Shown in pieces: positions 33,601-36,305 of a stretch of DNA of 36,305 nt (the stretch's first letter is position 1; each line of letters opens with the position of its first letter). The position numbers and the translations under genes are program-made. Origin of the DNA: CAYXEN01 sp964464035 (GTDB taxonomy: Bacteria; Krumholzibacteriota; Krumholzibacteriia; WVZY01); the NCBI GenBank assembly GCA_964464035.1, contig CAYXEN010000021.1:1-36305 (forward strand). Direction: 5' to 3'. Below the pieces are notes generated by a model that saw only the letters and a program-made list of their open reading frames with translations, was not told the DNA's origin and made no database searches.

Positions 33601-34107
33601 GAACAAGGATCGGAATCGCTCCGCTTTGGCCGTCGCACCGTCCAGTCCCTCTTCGAGGACGGAACGCGCCACGACTCCTCTCACGCATGAACTCAAAGCG
33701 ATCAAGCCCTCCGAATGCTCCGCGAGAAGATCCATGTCCACTCTCGGTTTGTAGTAGAAACCTTCCAGGTAGGCCGCGGAAGAGAGGCGCATGAGATTCT
33801 TGTAGCCCCGCATGTCTTTCGCGAGAAGGACGAGGTGCTCGAGTTTGGACAGTTCCCCGCGTTTCTTGCCTTTCTCCAAGCGGCTTCCACGCGTTAGGTA
33901 CGTCTCTATTCCTATGATGGGTTTGATACCCGCCTGCTTCGCCGTCTTGAAGAACTTGATCGCCCCGAACATGTTTCCATGATCGGTCAAGGCGACTGCA
34001 TTCATCCCCAGTTCTTTCGCGCGGGACACGAGTCTCTCTACTTTTATCGCTCCATCGAGCAGGCTGTATTCGGAATGAACGTGAAGATGAATGAAGTTAC
34101 TGGGCAT
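30661..34107 (-). CDS. dnaE: DNA polymerase III alpha subunit
   Basis: The 1148-residue replicative polymerase. The N-terminal PHP domain (HLHVHSEYSLLDG from residue 7) keeps all nine metal ligands known from proofreading PHP domains: H9, H11, D18, H43, E68, H91, C141, D209 and H211. The palm has PDIDIDF (D401, D403) and KIDLLGLRTLT (D554), matching the catalytic aspartates of the E. coli enzyme. FNKSHSAAYA, a helix-hairpin-helix region and a C-terminal OB-fold segment (AVVGGMVTAVKTTFDR...) follow. The start is ATG 34107 and overlaps the end of the M23 gene by 11 nt. Intact PHP ligands suggest the enzyme may proofread by itself; no intein is present. Confidence 0.97.
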   Translation of the reverse strand: MPSNFIHLHVHSEYSLLDGAIKVERLVSRAKELGMNAVALTDHGNMFGAIKFFKTAKQAGIKPIIGIETYLTRGSRLEKGKKRGELSKLEHLVLLAKDMRGYKNLMRLSSAAYLEGFYYKPRVDMDLLAEHSEGLIALSSCVRGVVARSVLEEGLDGATAKAERFRSLFGDGNFYLEIQDHGLEEEKKVIEASREISKRTGIPLVATNDAHYLRREDAEAHEVLLCLQTGNTLEDPNRFRFKSKELYFKTEEEMKELFPDLPEALENTVAVAEMCDLDLSGNKACLPTFPLPPGYDSDSAYLRDEVFKGAERRYGGTSDEVRDRLEYELSVIEKMDFPGYFLIVKDIVDHAKESGIPVGPGRGSAAGSLVCYCLGITDVDPLKYDLLFERLLNPERVSMPDIDIDFCFERRDEIIRYVIDRYSKENVCQIITFGTMAARGVVRDVGRVLKIPYAEVDRIAKLIPAQIGTTLEEALESVPDLKKMVEENPLYKKLMKLSLTLEGLTRHASIHAAGMIITPTPLVNHIPLYRTNKGEITSQYDMKSIEYIGLLKIDLLGLRTLTVIDKTIRMIKENHGVELKPEDIPTDDPDTFELLRNARTVGVFQLESAGMRELLKNLEPEGFNDIVAVNALYRPGPLGSDMVNYFVECKHGKKKIEYEHPSLEPILRETYGVILYQEQVMRIASNLAGFSLGEADLLRKAMGKKDKKVMVSQRKKFIQGAAANGIPKTAAQKIFGKMEKFALYGFNKSHSAAYAVISVRTAYLKKHYPAEFMAASLTSEIDDSDRIIVLLDECRELGIEVVPPDINVCDAEFRVVKGKITYGLAAVKNVGMNAVRHIIKERKANGEFSSLTDFCSRVSSKVVNRRVIESLIQAGALDSLPGHRARKMKNLDRILERAQRRSRDAEIGQITFAFSKDSSPGSERLEDCEPWSPQEQLRREKEALGFFLSGHPLDKFKHVLEMMSTMTTADLKAGRNGKHAVVGGMVTAVKTTFDRKQNPMAFITIEDGKGQAEAIAFSEVLEKYRKMIMQDSLVILEGKISCLNGGEGKLLVNSVAVVDDDHIPPSKELHLFLDLSLVSESKIDELKKLLSGKEGSASVFFHLHGGGNEKCTIRSRRLSVDLDHDLLRKLSASVGVQNVRLVPAGYKG

Positions 34108-36157
34108 TTTTCTCGGAACCTCTCGATGCGGCTTTTCCTTTCGGACTGATATTTATCGTCGTTTGCAAGCGCGAGACGTTGCCGGAATTATCGCGTGCGA
34201 TGATGACGAGCTCGTGGTCTCCTATTATATTTTTCTCCCTGACGAGAACAAACATCTTTTTCGAAAAATAATCCCAGCGTGCTATCATCTTCGTTCCATC
34301 CATATACACCTCAGTATCTTCCCCGTTCACACCCGATCCCCCGTCCTCGAGCGGGAAGACCACTTCGGGGAAGATCTCACCCGTGGCGTACATGCGGTGG
34401 CCGATTACGGAAGGTGTCTCGATGCGGGGAGGAACCGCATCGATGAAAGCTCTGAAAGCGCCCGGAACCTTCGTCCGGCATACCAGCGTGTCCCCGGCCA
34501 GTGTCGATTCGCAGTATTCCCAGGTTTTCTTCTTGTCGTTCCAGCGATAGACGGCTGCTCCGGGTTCGATTCTTTCAAGTGTCCCAAGACGTATCTCGAT
34601 CCCGTCCTTGAAGGCGGCCGATGAAGGACCGACCTGGAAGGTCCGGGACACGGGCTCCAACTCTCGGGGGCCCGCGGAACCCCGGGGGGCATCACACCCG
34701 GCAAGATAGAGAATGCCGCCGGCGTAGAGCGCGGATGCTCCCGCCCTTATCTCGACGCCCAAGCCGGGATCGATGCAGGAGACCGCAACACCCTCCCGGA
34801 CGGGAAAGACGCGCATGCGCCTCCCGGGGCCGTTTCGACCGAATATGACATCCACCGGCTCCCCACCGAGGTCGGAGGCGGTGAGGACCACGCGGCGGTT
34901 CCCGCATATGCAATCCGGTTCGCCGGAACCAAGCGACAAGGCTCGAAGAAACCTGCGCGAGTCGTCCGCGAGTGACTCCACCGGCATGGTCATGATATCC
35001 TCGAAAGCGAACAGCCCGCCGGGGCTCCCCGTGTTTCGAGTTCCACGCTTCCCGACGTTTCCGCCCTCGCGGCCGCACCCAAGCTTGAAAGGCACAACCG
35101 CCACGGAGGTGTTACCGTTCCTGTCCGTAGCCCTGATCATTGCTTCGTGGATCTCTCCCTCTCCACCCCGCAGCAAGGAGGAATCGGCTGCGGATATCCT
35201 CCCCCCGGCGACGAAAGTTCTCCCCGGGAGCGTCTCGCCCCTCCTGCGGAACAGGAGAAAGAATTGCCTTCCTTCTTCCCTGAGTCGTCCCATCTCGTAC
35301 TCGAGGTCGACTTCACCCGATTCCTCGTAGCTGAATCGATCTCTTACGACCCGGGCGATCATGCGCCCGTCCACGGACAACTCGATCACGTAGGGAGCGA
35401 GAATCCCGGAACTGCGATCGGTGCGGTCGACGATCAAGGCTCCGAGCCCGCACGTCCCCTCCAGGACCAGCGTGTCGGAGGCGATGAAGCTGTTCCTCCC
35501 GGATTCCTCCAGCTCGACCACCACTTCGTTCTCCTCTCCGTCCACTCTGCTGCAGCGTTCGAGAGGTATCCACGCGACTGCGCGTATCACGGGAGCCATG
35601 CGATCTTCCACCTTCCATCCACGACTGAGCGGATTCACGGGCCTCCCCCTCACGTCCCGCACTTCGAAATGAAGGTGCGGAGCGCTCGTTCCCGTGCTTC
35701 CCGTATAACCTATCACTTCGCCCGCCCGCACCGTGAACGAGCCAGTGGGCGGATACAAATCGACTTCGTAGCGCCCCGCCTCCAACTGCTTGCGATAGAG
35801 ATACTCCTCCAGAGGCGGGGCGAACTCGCTCAAATGGGCGTAGACAGCCGTTTCACCGCTTTGAAGCCTCAGATACAAGGCTTTGCCGTAGCCGCGCGAA
35901 GATGCGTGGATCCGCACTATCGAACCGTCCTCCACGGCCCTTGCCGGAATCCCGCGACGGCCGAAGGTCCTGATGTCGAGACCCGCATGGATGTGCCCTT
36001 CGCGGTACTCGCCGAAACTCGACGAAAGGTTTATCTTGATGGAAAGCGGCCAGAGGCGGGACCCCCCGAGGGTACCCGGAGTTGCTGCCTGCGAAGCAAC
36101 GGCCGCCATGATCGAAGCGGTTACGAGGACGTGGGCAAAGGATGAACGGATCCGCAA
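34097..36157 (-). CDS. M23-family (LytM) peptidase with Ig-like tail
   Basis: A 686-residue exported protein; the signal peptide ends near ASQAA (25). The M23 domain covers about 45-175: H57 and D61 in HIHAGLDIRTFG, H108 in AHLSEF, and H161/H163 in SAPHLHFEVRD, the complete zinc and catalytic set of lysostaphin-type endopeptidases. It should therefore be active on peptidoglycan cross-links rather than a degenerate EnvC-type activator. The long remainder (175-686) is beta-rich, and near 580-665 an Ig-like module (DGGSGVNGEDTEVYMDG) is seen, perhaps for cell-wall or surface attachment. The start is TTG at 36157 behind a GGGGG-rich site. It is first in the transcript with dnaE, which it overlaps by 11 nt. 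Confidence 0.85.
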   Translation of the reverse strand: MRIRSSFAHVLVTASIMAAVASQAATPGTLGGSRLWPLSIKINLSSSFGEYREGHIHAGLDIRTFGRRGIPARAVEDGSIVRIHASSRGYGKALYLRLQSGETAVYAHLSEFAPPLEEYLYRKQLEAGRYEVDLYPPTGSFTVRAGEVIGYTGSTGTSAPHLHFEVRDVRGRPVNPLSRGWKVEDRMAPVIRAVAWIPLERCSRVDGEENEVVVELEESGRNSFIASDTLVLEGTCGLGALIVDRTDRSSGILAPYVIELSVDGRMIARVVRDRFSYEESGEVDLEYEMGRLREEGRQFFLLFRRRGETLPGRTFVAGGRISAADSSLLRGGEGEIHEAMIRATDRNGNTSVAVVPFKLGCGREGGNVGKRGTRNTGSPGGLFAFEDIMTMPVESLADDSRRFLRALSLGSGEPDCICGNRRVVLTASDLGGEPVDVIFGRNGPGRRMRVFPVREGVAVSCIDPGLGVEIRAGASALYAGGILYLAGCDAPRGSAGPRELEPVSRTFQVGPSSAAFKDGIEIRLGTLERIEPGAAVYRWNDKKKTWEYCESTLAGDTLVCRTKVPGAFRAFIDAVPPRIETPSVIGHRMYATGEIFPEVVFPLEDGGSGVNGEDTEVYMDGTKMIARWDYFSKKMFVLVREKNIIGDHELVIIARDNSGNVSRLQTTINISPKGKAASRGSEKNAQ

Positions 36158-36188
36158 AGCTTTTCCCCCGCGTGGAGTTCGAGTTGCT

Positions 36189-36218
36189 ACATTAACACCC
36201 CCGAAAAGATCGTGTCAA
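36189..36218 (-). promoter_or_regulatory. Possible promoter of the M23-dnaE transcript
   Basis: TTGACA (36218-36213), 18 bases, then TAATGT (36194-36189) on the minus strand, about 30 nt ahead of the TTG start at 36157. The -35 is perfect and the -10 poor. The spacing and -10 type resemble the promoter of the B12 operon (TTGACT-N18-TAATCT). Confidence 0.4.
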
Positions 36219-36305
36219 CGTCCCCACGGCCGCAATCGGTCCGGCCAACAACCAAGCAGCGGGTGGCGGCGATTCGGGGCCCCCGCCGCGCGCAACGAAG
36301 TGAGC
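36219..36305. other. Non-coding right edge of the window
   Basis: No gene is seen in these bases. A GC hairpin (GCGGCG 36266-36271 with CGCCGC 36284-36289, GGGGCCCC in the loop) is present without a T-run, so I do not call it a terminator. Confidence 0.4.

Noticed and set aside
1..36305. CRISPR arrays, tRNA/rRNA genes, insertion sequences, prophage
   Set aside because: No regularly spaced repeats, transposase or integrase motifs, or RNA gene signatures were noticed.

Overview
The window reads as chromosomal DNA of a GC-rich diderm (Gram-negative) bacterium. Every gene I accept is on the minus strand. Several genes point to the FCB side of the bacterial tree but not to classical Bacteroidota: a PorU-like C25 sortase next to a PorV-like protein, C-terminal sorting domains of the YPNP type, tandem DUF5683-like proteins and a MXAN_6640-type metalloprotease. 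Ordinary -35/-10 promoters (TTGAC-N17/18-TATAAT-like) and mostly good Shine-Dalgarno sites fit an uncultured FCB-related phylum (Eisenbacteria, Krumholzibacteria or Zixibacteria-like). That placement is inference from gene content; no rRNA or tRNA is present to test it.

In transcription order (high to low coordinates) there are these blocks. (1) 36218-28902: M23 peptidase, dnaE, a YjbH-like outer-membrane protein and accA, tightly packed. (2) 28905-24155: a strong promoter, then a Trm112 zinc-ribbon protein, a YdjM-like membrane protein and the PorU-like C25 sortase. (3) 24136-15177: a second promoter, then PorV-like, two related DUF5683-like membrane proteins, an NHL-repeat lipoprotein, a large outer-membrane barrel protein (apparently with an AUU start codon) and an Omp85/BamA-like protein. 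(4) 15174-8653: a DinG-type helicase, hutU, hutI and a TPR protein. (5) 8548-5912: a good promoter and a large secreted metalloprotease with a sorting domain. (6) 5866-1173: a promoter, cobalamin riboswitch and intrinsic terminator controlling an ECF S-component, an unusual TonB-receptor-like barrel and BtuB. (7) 1172-512: a gene-free, hairpin-rich spacer with a possible sigma-54 promoter, then the 5' end of a PilB/GspE-type ATPase that runs off the window.

The most interesting part is the 13-kb run from the PorU-like gene to the Omp85 gene. It couples a type IX-like sortase pair to an uncharacterised set of envelope proteins (two DUF5683-like proteins, an NHL lipoprotein, a 1140-residue barrel and Omp85). 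The 857-residue metalloprotease elsewhere in the window could be a substrate. The second notable unit is the B12 module, in which a riboswitch with a visible terminator/antiterminator controls an outer-membrane plus inner-membrane uptake route that uses an ECF S-component rather than BtuCD.
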